Assembly (NCBI RefSeq): GCF_001420715.1
Contig: NZ_LJJC01000004.1
Coordinates: forward strand, 3,677,740 to 3,741,739
Reading direction: 5' to 3'
Length of the DNA stretch: 64,000 nt
DNA from: Heyndrickxia shackletonii
Lineage (GTDB): Bacteria > Bacillota > Bacilli > Bacillales > Bacillaceae_C
In this document: in pieces, positions 34,051 through 42,939 of the stretch
Layout: the number at the start of each line of letters is the position of its first letter
Numbering within the stretch: the stretch's first letter is position 1
Made by a program: the position numbers and the translations under genes
The notes under the pieces: generated by a model
Seen by the model: only the letters and a program-made list of their open reading frames with translations
Database searches by the model: none
What the model was told of the DNA's origin: nothing

Positions 34051-34515
34051 TTACAAATTAACTAGATTTCTATATTTCCCTTCAAAAAACGTAAGTGGAT
34101 CGCCATCTTTAACAACAATGTCTAAAACCTCGCCAATATATAAAGTGTGATCGCCTGCTTGGTGTGTTGCATGGACATTGCAAGTAATATTCGCGATTGA
34201 ACCTGGAACTACTGGGATATCCTGCATCCAATCAAAATCAATCATTCGCTGCTCCTTCAATTGTCCTGCAAAGTACATGGACATATCCTGCTGGTCTTTT
34301 GTGAGTATACTAATACCAAATTTTCCAGATTCCTTAATTCGCTGATTCATATTTGCCTTTTCTCCAATCGAGATTAAAACAAGCTTTGGGTTAAGAGAAA
34401 CAGACATAAAGGCATTTGCAGTCATGCCATGTACTTGATTATTCACTGAAGTAGTAATAATCGTAACCCCCGTTGCAAATTTCCCCATCGCATTGCGAAA
34501 TGTACGATCATCCAT
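34051..34515 (-). CDS. hpaC: Flavin reductase of 4-hydroxyphenylacetate 3-monooxygenase
   Basis: The protein of 154 residues has the flavin reductase-like split barrel: FRNAMGKFATGVTIITT at the start, GMTANAFMSVSLNPKLVLIS, and FEGKYRNL at the end. HpaC reduces FAD with NADH and supplies it to HpaB. I chose ATG 34515 because AAAGGAGG lies just before it; an upstream in-frame ATG is 27 bases earlier. It follows hpaF by 33 bases. Confidence 0.9.
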   Translation of the reverse strand: MDDRTFRNAMGKFATGVTIITTSVNNQVHGMTANAFMSVSLNPKLVLISIGEKANMNQRIKESGKFGISILTKDQQDMSMYFAGQLKEQRMIDFDWMQDIPVVPGSIANITCNVHATHQAGDHTLYIGEVLDIVVKDGDPLTFFEGKYRNLVNL

Positions 34516-34548
34516 TATGTGGGCCTCCTTTAATGCACTCATGTTCCG

Positions 34549-34935
34549 TTACCTCCTAAATCGATTATGAATATTATTATGTTTATAGGTTCCCGCTTCA
34601 CTGAATTCAATTAGTTCCATAGATAGAGCAAGATAACGCTTTTCAAACAAATCTTGAAAATGATCTTTTATTACAGCAAATAATGCATCACAAACTTGTT
34701 TTTTGATCTCTTCGGATCTACCGGCACCAATTTTTAACGTTCCATGAACAAATGCATCATTTTCCTTACCATCCGCCACTCTATAATCCTGCAATTCAAT
34801 TGCTCTTGACCGGATGCCTCCAATAGGAAAAATAGGTTGATAGGAAATTAAAACATTATTGATTTTTTCAAGCAGCAGCGGAATATTGGCATCTGGTTTT
34901 AGATTGTCGGTATATTCAAGAATGAAATGCGGCAT
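34549..34935 (-). CDS. hpaF: 5-carboxymethyl-2-hydroxymuconate delta-isomerase
   Basis: The 128-residue protein belongs to the CHMI branch of the tautomerase superfamily. After removal of Met it begins PHFILEYTDNL, giving the catalytic Pro1, and IRSRAIELQDYRVADG carries the conserved arginine and basic residues. It isomerises 5-carboxymethyl-2-hydroxymuconate in homoprotocatechuate breakdown. The upstream 319-base spacer separates it from hpaG and contains short repeats. Confidence 0.92.
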   Translation of the reverse strand: MPHFILEYTDNLKPDANIPLLLEKINNVLISYQPIFPIGGIRSRAIELQDYRVADGKENDAFVHGTLKIGAGRSEEIKKQVCDALFAVIKDHFQDLFEKRYLALSMELIEFSEAGTYKHNNIHNRFRR

Positions 34936-34974
34936 GATTCCCTTCCTTTCTGGGACAAGGTTTGTCTTTTTTGG

Positions 34975-35029
34975 TTTGGCGGAATTATTTCCTGTTTTGG
35001 CGGAATTATCGCTCGTTTTGGCGGAATTA
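34975..35029. repeat. Three tandem copies of a 21-bp unit
   Basis: TTTGGCGGAATTA occurs at 34975, 34996 and 35017 in perfect copies, period 21. It lies in the 319-base gap between hpaF and the second hpaG gene. The rest of that gap holds no gene that I can see. Confidence 0.7.
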
Positions 35030-35254
35030 GCTACAAGATCCGCTAGAGTTATCCGGTTTTTCTATCATTTTTTTGTTAGCGGTTATCTATTTCTTAATTC
35101 CCTTTCCGAAATTCCGGGCAAAGTGGCTATTTATGGATTATAAAGGACTTGGCGCTTCCTTTTTCCTACCACTTTGGCCTTTTGACCCCATATTATGGAC
35201 AGGTTATTGAACTACCTACAAGCAGGGACGAGGGACCTATCCCACTCCCCACAC

Positions 35255-35992
35255 TCAATCTACAATAGTGTTCACTAAGCGGCCAATTCCTTCGATTTCG
35301 GTAATTACTTCAGCCCCTACAGCTGTATCGAATGATCCTTTTGGTGTTCCCGTTAAAATGATGTCGTCTGCGTTTAATGTCATGAAGCTGCTTAAATATT
35401 CGATTAAAACTGGGATGCTAAAAATCATATCCTTTGTATTGCCTTCTTGTGTCAGCTCTCCATTTACATACGTTTTCAACGTTAAATTCATCGGGTCCTC
35501 AACATCTTCTGCATCTACTAGCCAGGGACCAATCGGTGTGCAGGTATCGCGATTTTTCACCCTTAAATTAGGTCGGTAATAGTTCTCTAAATAATCCCGA
35601 ATGGCATAGTCATTTGCAATGGTATAGCCGCTGACGTATTCATAGGCATTGTCAGCCTTGACCTTTTTCGCCATTTTTCCTATAACTACAGCAAGCTCAC
35701 ATTCATAATGCATATAGGTTGCATCTGCAGGTCTTATTGTTTGCCCATTATGCCCGATGAAGGTGTTTGGTCCTTTCAGAAAAACAAGCGGTTCCGACGG
35801 TGTCTGAAAAGAAAGTTCAGAAGCATGATCGGCATAATTCAGACCGAGAGCAAATACGGTTTTAGGTTCAACAGGCGGTAGCCACATAACCTCCTCTTCC
35901 CGGACGGTTTTCCCATTGTCGAGTAGGAGGCGCCCGTCTTGATCAACAGCGTGGTGAATGGACCCGCTGTATACGACTCGAGCCCTTTTCAT
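35255..35992 (-). CDS. hpaG: Fumarylacetoacetate hydrolase-family protein, HpaG C-terminal-half equivalent
   Basis: The 245-residue FAH-fold protein carries the metal-binding acidic pair in YECELAVVIGK (about residue 98), GYTIANDYAIRDYLENYYRPN and GTPKGSFDTAVGAEV. It corresponds to the catalytic half of HpaG, which decarboxylates 5-oxopent-3-ene-1,2,5-tricarboxylate and isomerises the product. In E. coli both halves are one chain; here they are two genes overlapping by ATGA. A role as HpaH-like hydratase cannot be excluded, since no separate hpaH is in the window. Confidence 0.85.
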   Translation of the reverse strand: MKRARVVYSGSIHHAVDQDGRLLLDNGKTVREEEVMWLPPVEPKTVFALGLNYADHASELSFQTPSEPLVFLKGPNTFIGHNGQTIRPADATYMHYECELAVVIGKMAKKVKADNAYEYVSGYTIANDYAIRDYLENYYRPNLRVKNRDTCTPIGPWLVDAEDVEDPMNLTLKTYVNGELTQEGNTKDMIFSIPVLIEYLSSFMTLNADDIILTGTPKGSFDTAVGAEVITEIEGIGRLVNTIVD

Positions 35993-36771
35993 AATCTCAC
36001 CCCCGCGACCAATTCCTTTTCATCCACAACTACATTTTCCAAACTTCCAATTCCTTCAATTTCAATGCGAACGCGATCTCCAGCCTTGGCTTTCGGCGGA
36101 TTCTCTGGTACACCAACCAGCAAGACATCCCCTTTTGACAGAGTCATAAATTCCGTCACTTCTGCAATCAATTTTGAGACAGATCTTATTAAATTTGCAG
36201 TTGTATTCTCTTGTTTAAGTTCATCGTTGATAAAAACTTTAATACGAAGAGAATCGGGATTTATTCCTTCCTTAACGACAATCCATGGGCCAACCGGACA
36301 AAATCCGTCTCTTGCTTTATGTTTGACTGCGGGACGATAAAAACTTTCATGCGGAATAGTAACGTCGTTCACAATGGTATAGCCTTCCACATATTCTAAT
36401 GCTTTTGATTCACTGACGTGTGTCGCTGAACGCCCAATGACGATTCCCAAAGCAGCTCCTATTTCAAGTTCCTTAGAATCTAGCGGTAACGGAATGGGCA
36501 TCCCATACCCTGTAATGGTATTGATAGGCTTTATATAAAGGATGGGAGCTTCCGGCGGTTTGTTATAGGGGGCATCGTGAACCGAATCCCCCATTTGCTC
36601 CAATGCTCCTTTATAATTTAGTAAAGTGCCATAAATGGTTCCTGATACTGGAGCATCCCATAGAAGTTTGCCAATTTCATAGGTTTCACTATTATAATGG
36701 AGAGTATTTTCCCTTACTTCCCCATCATGGAAAAGCTGAGAGCCTTGAAATTTAAATGTAACCTTTGGCAT
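35989..36771 (-). CDS. hpaG: Fumarylacetoacetate hydrolase-family protein, HpaG N-terminal-half equivalent
   Basis: The 260-residue FAH-fold protein has GYTIVNDVTIPHESFYRPAVKHKA across its centre and GVPENPPKAKAGDRVRIEIEG at its end. The acidic pair found in the partner's YECELAVV is changed here (LEIGAALGIVIG), so the metal site seems incomplete, as in the N-terminal half of E. coli HpaG. It probably forms a heteromer with the next gene product; the genes overlap by four bases. It follows hpaD by 14 bases. Confidence 0.85.
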   Translation of the reverse strand: MPKVTFKFQGSQLFHDGEVRENTLHYNSETYEIGKLLWDAPVSGTIYGTLLNYKGALEQMGDSVHDAPYNKPPEAPILYIKPINTITGYGMPIPLPLDSKELEIGAALGIVIGRSATHVSESKALEYVEGYTIVNDVTIPHESFYRPAVKHKARDGFCPVGPWIVVKEGINPDSLRIKVFINDELKQENTTANLIRSVSKLIAEVTEFMTLSKGDVLLVGVPENPPKAKAGDRVRIEIEGIGSLENVVVDEKELVAGVRL

Positions 36772-36785
36772 AGAGTCACTCCTTA

Positions 36786-37769
36786 TTAAATAATAATCGT
36801 CGGCTTTTTCTTTTCTAATTTCGGCTCTTTCGTTTCGACTTTTTTTCCTGTATGAACATCCAACACAACGGAAGCTTCATTGAACCAACAGTCTGGTGCG
36901 GCATGGCCCCAAAATGTTTGGCGCATCGGATCATCCAAATCCCAGCGAATTGGCTTGAAATCTGGATCACTTGTTAAATAATCACCGTTATACAGTTCGA
37001 TGCGATGACCGTCCGGGTCACGTAAATACAAGAAAAAGGCATTGGATAATCCATGGCGGCCAGGCCCTCGCTCAATGCTTGCACCGTAACCGAGGGAAGC
37101 TAAAACATCGCATGTGTTAATGACACTCATTGGATCGCTTAGCCAGAAACCAACATGATGCAACCGCGGGCCAACGCCGTTCATAAAGGCAACATCATGG
37201 ACGGTTGGTTTACGGTGAAGCCATGCAGCCCATATTTGTTCATCATTGGAGGTAGTATATTCAGAGCAGGCAAATCCTAATTCATTGATATAGAAGTGAT
37301 ATGCCTTCTCAACATCTTCCACAGCACAGTTAAAATGATCAATTCGTTGGACACGAGCTCCCTTATATAAATCATAGCGCTGCAGCAATCTGTCTACCGT
37401 CTCCATCTCTGCGAAAAACTCAAGCGGCAAACCAGAAATATCTTGAACACGCAGAGTTCGCCCCATTGCTTTTTGCGTACCTATTTCCATCCATTTCGTT
37501 TGAGAGCCCTTTTCGGAAAAAAACGCGGATAATGCATCAAGATCTGCCTCCGATTGAACCTTATAGCTTATAACCTCTACGCTCGGTTCTTCCGCCTTTT
37601 GCAGTACAAGACTATGGTGGCAATGCTCCTCGAGTCCTCTTAAATAAATATGATTTTCATCACTGGCAGTTTCGACAAAACCAAGTGCATTTATATAAAA
37701 CCTTCGGGACTCCTCTAAATTGGTTACATTGAAAACGGCTCTGGCGGCACGAATAATATTAAAATTCAT
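36786..37769 (-). CDS. hpaD: 3,4-dihydroxyphenylacetate 2,3-dioxygenase (extradiol, type I)
   Basis: The protein of 327 residues has two vicinal-oxygen-chelate modules. Metal ligands are visible: His in RIDHFNCAVEDV, His in RLHHVGFWLSDP and Glu in DGHRIELYNGDY. These words resemble the Brevibacterium and Arthrobacter homoprotocatechuate dioxygenases. It opens the ring between C2 and C3. I chose ATG 37769 with GAGGAGG eight bases upstream; an ATG six codons earlier would overlap hpaB. Full length. Confidence 0.92.
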   Translation of the reverse strand: MNFNIIRAARAVFNVTNLEESRRFYINALGFVETASDENHIYLRGLEEHCHHSLVLQKAEEPSVEVISYKVQSEADLDALSAFFSEKGSQTKWMEIGTQKAMGRTLRVQDISGLPLEFFAEMETVDRLLQRYDLYKGARVQRIDHFNCAVEDVEKAYHFYINELGFACSEYTTSNDEQIWAAWLHRKPTVHDVAFMNGVGPRLHHVGFWLSDPMSVINTCDVLASLGYGASIERGPGRHGLSNAFFLYLRDPDGHRIELYNGDYLTSDPDFKPIRWDLDDPMRQTFWGHAAPDCWFNEASVVLDVHTGKKVETKEPKLEKKKPTIII

Positions 37770-37783
37770 TTCTCCAATCCTCC

Positions 37784-39253
37784 TCATACAAAGCTAGGCT
37801 TACTAGTGTTTACCTTCCCTAAAAACTCGCGAATGATCTCTTTATAGGAATCTTTCTCATAAGAATCAAAGTAAGCCATCCCCATGCGAATTGGATCACC
37901 GAAGAAATAATATTCATAATGCATTTGACGGCTTCCAAAGGCGCTCATCGTCATATCCCATGCTAATCGGAACAGTTGGACGCGTTCATAGCCTTCGAGA
38001 TTTTTCCCCTGAAGTCCACGATGAATGATCGCACCAATGTCCTCATTTCGGAAGTCTGCTTCGGTTGGGATTCCCATTAATCCGGATGCACCTAAAACAC
38101 GTAAAATTTCCACAAGGCGAGGATACACACGAGGATACCAGTTTCTTGCCGTGTCTAAAGCAACATAATCCGGTGTCATCGTCCCCCATTTGTCCAGCTT
38201 GGCATTATGCTCTGCCCTGTATAAGTGGCTGCGCATCGTTTCAAGGGTCATCATTATTTCGGCACCTTTATCCTGAACATGCTGGAATTGATCAATTCCA
38301 ATAGCATCCATTACACTTAATGCTAAACCAAGCAGGAATTCCGTTTTGACAATATTTTTCGCCAGGACTTGATGAGCCATATGAACAACGGCATTTGTTT
38401 CCCGGAACGTGCGATTACAGATGGATGAATTACCGCAAACAAATACCCTTTCCCACGGAACAAAAACATTTTCAAACGAAACAATTGCATCTCCCTCTTC
38501 AAATCTGGAGGAAAGTGGATGATCCCACTCACTTTTGCCATAATCAAACGATTCACGGCTGATGAATTTTAAACCTGGAGTATTGTTTGGAATCGCAAAT
38601 GCGATGGAATAAGGATCATCTAACTCACCGGATTTTTTCACCGTGGATGGAAAGACAAGAATTTCATCCGTAATACCTCCTTGTGTAGCAAGAAGACGGA
38701 TTCCGTCGACAATGATTCCCTCTTTCTTTTTCTCTACAAGATGCAATGCCACATTGGCATCCTTCTGTTCATGCTGGGCTTTAGCTCGATTCACCTGAGG
38801 ATGGATTAATGTATGAGTTAAGCTAATATCATTCTCTCTGGCATACTCATAATATTTTTTTGCATTTTCTGCGAACATTGGGTCTGCTTCAGCAAATAAT
38901 TCATTGGACACACCCATCGCCATTACTTCGGCATTGAGATAATCCGGGGAACGACCCATTAAACCGCCGGATGTTCGTGCCCATTCTGTGATGGCTTCTC
39001 TTCGTGCAATTAAATCATCAATCGTTTTTGGCTGCAGGAAAGTCATCCCAACCTTATTGCCAGTGGTTGGAGACGAATATAGCATTTTCTCTGGCTTTTC
39101 ATATTGAAGATCATATAATTTAGCCATCGATTGAATTACATTTTTGAAGGCCGGATGCTCTGTTACATCGCTTACTCGCTCTCCATGTATATACACATTG
39201 TTATTTGCTTTCTTTAACCGTTCGATATATTCTTTTCCTGTTTTAGCTGGCAT
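37784..39253 (-). CDS. hpaB: 4-hydroxyphenylacetate 3-monooxygenase, oxygenase component
   Basis: The 489-residue protein belongs to the two-component FADH2-dependent HpaB family: TGKEYIERLKKANNNVYIHGE at the N-terminus, YARENDISLTHTLIHPQVNR (substrate/flavin region), SRFEEGDAIVSFENVFVPWERVFV and the C-terminal RQMHYEYYFFGDPIRMGMAYF. Each quoted stretch lies in its expected order. It hydroxylates 4-hydroxyphenylacetate to homoprotocatechuate using FADH2 from HpaC. ATG with AAAGGGGGAT upstream. Confidence 0.93.
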   Translation of the reverse strand: MPAKTGKEYIERLKKANNNVYIHGERVSDVTEHPAFKNVIQSMAKLYDLQYEKPEKMLYSSPTTGNKVGMTFLQPKTIDDLIARREAITEWARTSGGLMGRSPDYLNAEVMAMGVSNELFAEADPMFAENAKKYYEYARENDISLTHTLIHPQVNRAKAQHEQKDANVALHLVEKKKEGIIVDGIRLLATQGGITDEILVFPSTVKKSGELDDPYSIAFAIPNNTPGLKFISRESFDYGKSEWDHPLSSRFEEGDAIVSFENVFVPWERVFVCGNSSICNRTFRETNAVVHMAHQVLAKNIVKTEFLLGLALSVMDAIGIDQFQHVQDKGAEIMMTLETMRSHLYRAEHNAKLDKWGTMTPDYVALDTARNWYPRVYPRLVEILRVLGASGLMGIPTEADFRNEDIGAIIHRGLQGKNLEGYERVQLFRLAWDMTMSAFGSRQMHYEYYFFGDPIRMGMAYFDSYEKDSYKEIIREFLGKVNTSKPSFV

Positions 39254-39303
39254 ATTTTATCCCCCTTTATTATTAAGACCGCTACGATGTAGTTCACCCT
39301 AAT

Positions 39304-40785
39304 TTACGCCTTTGGTTTCCCAAATTGCGGAATATGATGTTCTGTTAATGCGACATGAATAACCTGTACTTCAGTATAAAAATCGAAAGCGTAATGTCCG
39401 CCTTCGCGCCCTATTCCGCTTGCTTTTGTTCCGCCAAATGGAATGCGGAGGTCCCGAACATTTTGCGAATTAATCCATATCATTCCAGAGTCGATTCCTT
39501 GAGCCACCCTGTGTCCGCGCATGATATCCTTCGTCCATACATAGCCTGCAAGCCCGTATTTTACATCATTGGCAAGCTCGATGACTTCCTCTTCTGTTTT
39601 AAATTTCATAACAGTCATTACCGGTCCGAAGATTTCCTCTTGGGCCACTCTCATATGATTTTCAACATTTAAAAGCAATGTCGGCGGAACAAAATTTCCT
39701 TTATGAAATTCTTCCGGTATTACACCGGAATACACTTCAGCACCCTCTTGCACTGCAATTTCCAAATATCGTTTCACATTGTTAAAATGCTCGACATGAA
39801 TTAATGGGCCGACCTCTGTATCTTTATGTAGCGGATCCCCAATGACGATATTGGAAATGCGTTCCTTTAAGGCAGAAACGAATTTATCGTAGATGGATTC
39901 ATGTAAAAATAGTCTTGAGTTTGCTGTACATCTTTCCCCATTAAAGGAGAAGATTCCCCATGTACTAGCATCAAGCGCTCTTTCAAAATCTGCGTCCTCG
40001 AAAACAATAATCGGTGATTTTCCGCCTAATTCAGCCGAAACACGTTTCAAGGAATCAGCGCCATTTTTAATAATTTCCGACCCTGTTGTGGTTTCTCCTG
40101 TAAAAGAGATCAGTTTGACGTCCGGATGTGCAACTAATGATGCTCCCGCTGTTTCTCCAAATCCGTGTACTACATTGAACACACCTTTTGGAAGCTCTGC
40201 CTTATCAATGATTTCCGCTAATCGGTTCGCTGTCAGCGGCGACCATTCTCCTGGCTTTAATATAACTGTATTTCCCGTTGCCAAAGCGGGGGCAATCTTC
40301 CATGTTTCAAGCATAAACGGTGCATTCCAAGGAGTAATTAATCCAGCAACACCAATAGGCTTTCGGATTGTATAATTTAAAAACTCCCCATCCACTTGGT
40401 ATGCTTCACCAACCATACGACTCGCAACCATCTCCGCATAAAAACGAAAGTTTTGTGCGGAACGTGCTACCATGTTTTTCGTTTGGCTAATGGGAAGCCC
40501 TGTATCTAGTGATTCCAGTGGAGCGATTTCTTCGATATGTTCATCAATTAAATCTGCAATTCTATGAATATATTTAAGCCTTTCGCTGACTTTCATATTG
40601 CCCCATTCGCCTTTGAACGCAGTGTATGCGGCTTCCACCGCCGCTTCGATATCCTCCTTGTCTCCTTCTGCAACTCTGTTTATCACTTCATTCGTAAACG
40701 GATTAAGATTTTCAAATGTCTTTCCTGAATGGGCGTCCACAAATTGTCCATTGATATAGAGCTTTACGTCTTGTATTTTCTCCAT
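39304..40785 (-). CDS. hpaE: 5-carboxymethyl-2-hydroxymuconate semialdehyde dehydrogenase
   Basis: The 493-residue aldehyde dehydrogenase has Asn154 in TPWNAPF, Glu252 in SAELGGKSP and the nucleophile Cys286 in NGERCTANS. The family resemblance and the place between the dapA-like gene and hpaB point to HpaE, which oxidises the ring-cleavage semialdehyde. AGGAGGG precedes the ATG. Length is normal. General aldehyde dehydrogenases are hard to tell apart, so the assignment rests on context. Confidence 0.9.
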   Translation of the reverse strand: MEKIQDVKLYINGQFVDAHSGKTFENLNPFTNEVINRVAEGDKEDIEAAVEAAYTAFKGEWGNMKVSERLKYIHRIADLIDEHIEEIAPLESLDTGLPISQTKNMVARSAQNFRFYAEMVASRMVGEAYQVDGEFLNYTIRKPIGVAGLITPWNAPFMLETWKIAPALATGNTVILKPGEWSPLTANRLAEIIDKAELPKGVFNVVHGFGETAGASLVAHPDVKLISFTGETTTGSEIIKNGADSLKRVSAELGGKSPIIVFEDADFERALDASTWGIFSFNGERCTANSRLFLHESIYDKFVSALKERISNIVIGDPLHKDTEVGPLIHVEHFNNVKRYLEIAVQEGAEVYSGVIPEEFHKGNFVPPTLLLNVENHMRVAQEEIFGPVMTVMKFKTEEEVIELANDVKYGLAGYVWTKDIMRGHRVAQGIDSGMIWINSQNVRDLRIPFGGTKASGIGREGGHYAFDFYTEVQVIHVALTEHHIPQFGKPKA

Positions 40786-40799
40786 TCCAAACCCTCCTG

Positions 40800-41726
40800 C
40801 TATTTTGAAGCGATCTCATCATGTAATTCGACATAGTGTGATAAAACCGAACGAATTTCTTTTTGTAAGTCATCTGATGGTAAATCCATTGGCAAGCGCA
40901 AAACCGGTTTGATTTTCCCCATCATTCCTAATGCAGCCTTTAATGGAGCAGGATTCGTATCTTTAAAAAGCACGTCATTTAATTCCATTAGTTCATAATG
41001 GAGTTCCTGAGCTCGTTTCACATCCCCTTCTGCCCAAGCGTTATAAATTTCCGCTACTTTGTCTGGTGTAATGTTAGCTGTTGCACTAATATGGCCAGCT
41101 CCACCAATCGCAAGCATTGGAAAGCATAACAATTCAATACCGGAATAAAGCAGAAAATCTCTTCCGCATTTAAGCAATACACGATTCACATGTTCAAAGT
41201 CTTTATTGGATTCCTTCACACCAATGATATTAGGACAATCCTTCGCTAGTCTTGCCAATGTATCGACATGTAAATTGGTTGCCGTTCTTCCTGGAATGTT
41301 ATACACAATAATTGGGATATCCACTGAGTCAGCTACTGCTTTGAAATGTTTGTATAAGGCATGTTGTGAAGGTTTATTGTAATATGGCACGATGACAAGT
41401 GCCGCGTCTGCCCCGAGTTCCTGAGCCTTTTTCGTGAGGTATAAGGTTTCTTGATGATTGGTGGAGCCTGTTCCGGGAACGAAAGGAACCCTGCCATTTA
41501 TTGCTTTTGCCGCAGTCTCCATGACTTTTACACGCTCTTCTACCGTTAATGAGCTTGGTTCCCCCGTTGTTCCAGTAACGGAAATCCCATGTGTTCCACT
41601 TTCTATATGCCAGTGAATCAGTTTTTCAAAGGTCGGATAATCAATCGAAAAATCTTCGTTGAATGGGGTTATTATTGGGGCTATCGATCCTCGCAATTTT
41701 TGTTTTGCTTCTTCGTAACGATTCAT
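40800..41726 (-). CDS. DapA/NAL-family aldolase in the hpa operon
   Basis: The 308-residue TIM-barrel protein is of the dihydrodipicolinate synthase/N-acetylneuraminate lyase family. It shows the Schiff-base lysine in GVKESNKD (Lys171), the Tyr and Arg of VYNIPGRT (Tyr142, Arg147) and GTTGEPSSLT (52-61). In this operon position, and with no hpaI (class II aldolase) in sight, it may cleave 2,4-dihydroxyhept-2-ene-1,7-dioate to pyruvate and succinic semialdehyde, a class I replacement. A housekeeping DapA role is less likely. It is the first gene of the operon, 14 bases before hpaE. Confidence 0.8.
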   Translation of the reverse strand: MNRYEEAKQKLRGSIAPIITPFNEDFSIDYPTFEKLIHWHIESGTHGISVTGTTGEPSSLTVEERVKVMETAAKAINGRVPFVPGTGSTNHQETLYLTKKAQELGADAALVIVPYYNKPSQHALYKHFKAVADSVDIPIIVYNIPGRTATNLHVDTLARLAKDCPNIIGVKESNKDFEHVNRVLLKCGRDFLLYSGIELLCFPMLAIGGAGHISATANITPDKVAEIYNAWAEGDVKRAQELHYELMELNDVLFKDTNPAPLKAALGMMGKIKPVLRLPMDLPSDDLQKEIRSVLSHYVELHDEIASK

Positions 41727-41884
41727 ATTCCTCCACTCCTCAAAAGTTGGTTAAATTGAAAAAATCATTTTTGAAAACCCTTACAACCGAAATGTATCAT
41801 ATGTTAAATTATATTTAAAATATTTAAAATATTTGTTTTATATATAAAAAAAGTATGCAAAAAATAATTTGGGGAGGAGATAAG
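41727..41884. promoter_or_regulatory. Divergent hpa / lysR promoter region with cre-like and AT-rich repeats
   Basis: The 158 bases contain TGAAAACCCTTACA (41772-41785), one mismatch from the cre consensus at the core G, and a 9-base AT-rich period (ATATTTAAA twice then ATATTTG, about 41812-41836) where a LysR regulator could bind. TTGAAA and TATCAT 18 bases apart may be the plus-strand lysR promoter. All tentative. Confidence 0.35.
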
Positions 41885-42763
41885 ATGGATATTAAGCAAT
41901 TGCGCTATTTTTCCACTATTGTCCAAGAGGGACAAATAACCCGTGCGGCAAAAAAACTACACATGGCACAACCTCCGCTCAGTCATCAGCTAAAGCTTTT
42001 GGAAGAAGAATTAGGGGTTACACTATTCGCAAGAAATGGCAGAAAGTTAGAGCTCACACAACCTGGCGAGGTACTGTATAAGCACGCACAAAATTTACTA
42101 AAACAATTAGAAGAAACAATAGATGAGGTACGTGAATCAAATGAGGGACTTCGGGGAGTCTTATCGATAGGATCCGTAAAGTCATGCTTTGCCCACTTGC
42201 CCCAAAAAATGAAAGAATATCTCCAAAAATATCCATTAGTCACCCTACAACTTAGGGAAGGGGACACCTTTGTCATTGGTGAGCTTTTAAAAAATAGAGA
42301 AATAGAAGTTGGTATTACTCGGCTTCCAATGGACCTTAACGATTTCTCTTTTATTCGCTTATCCAAGGATCCATATGTAGCGGTTCTTCCAAACGAATTT
42401 ATGAACATACAGCCTTCTAAAAACGAAATCAGTATGTTGGATCTAAAAGATCTGCCGCTGCTGCTGCTCCATCGCATTCAAGGTTCTGGGCAATTTGAAC
42501 TAGTAGTAAATGAATGCAGACGGCACGGATTTGAACCGAAAATTGTCTGTGAATGTCCGGATGTTTCAATGATTTTATCCCTTGTTTCCGCTGGAATCGG
42601 AGCAACGATTATTCCAAGGGATGCTCTTCTTTCCTTTCCGTCTGATCATATAAAAGTGCTCGAAATCTGTGATTCCACAATCACAACTGAGGCAGCTATT
42701 ATTTGGCAAAAAGATAGATATTTATCCAAAAATGCAAAGTATTTTATTCAAATGTTTCAATAA
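41885..42763 (+). CDS. LysR-family regulator of the hpa operon
   Basis: The protein of 292 residues starts MDIKQLRYFSTIVQEGQITR, with the LysR helix-turn-helix in ARAAKKLHMAQPPLSHQLKLLEEELG (about residues 19-44, quoted with the family pattern AAKKLHMAQPPLSHQLK), followed by a periplasmic-binding-like effector domain. ATG 41885 has GGAGGAGATAAG upstream; the in-frame ATG ten codons earlier is less likely. It is transcribed away from the hpa operon, the usual arrangement for a LysR activator of the neighbouring genes. A terminator follows. The inducer (probably 4-hydroxyphenylacetate or a pathway intermediate) is unknown. Confidence 0.88.
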   Translation: MDIKQLRYFSTIVQEGQITRAAKKLHMAQPPLSHQLKLLEEELGVTLFARNGRKLELTQPGEVLYKHAQNLLKQLEETIDEVRESNEGLRGVLSIGSVKSCFAHLPQKMKEYLQKYPLVTLQLREGDTFVIGELLKNREIEVGITRLPMDLNDFSFIRLSKDPYVAVLPNEFMNIQPSKNEISMLDLKDLPLLLLHRIQGSGQFELVVNECRRHGFEPKIVCECPDVSMILSLVSAGIGATIIPRDALLSFPSDHIKVLEICDSTITTEAAIIWQKDRYLSKNAKYFIQMFQ

Positions 42764-42766
42764 AAT

Positions 42767-42798
42767 GGGGACAATTTATAAATTTTGTCTCCTTTTTT
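42767..42798 (+). terminator. Terminator of the lysR gene
   Basis: GGGGACAA...TTGTCTCC stem followed by TTTTTT, starting four bases after the stop. Confidence 0.85.
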
Positions 42799-42939
42799 AC
42801 TTGCAGGAACAAAGTCATGTTATTCATAATTTTTACACTAATCCATTTACCAAATTGGTTTAATTTAGTAAAATTACTCGAATAAAGACCTTTTACATAA
42901 TTCAAAACTATTGTAATACTTTTTTAGGAGTGGTATGGC

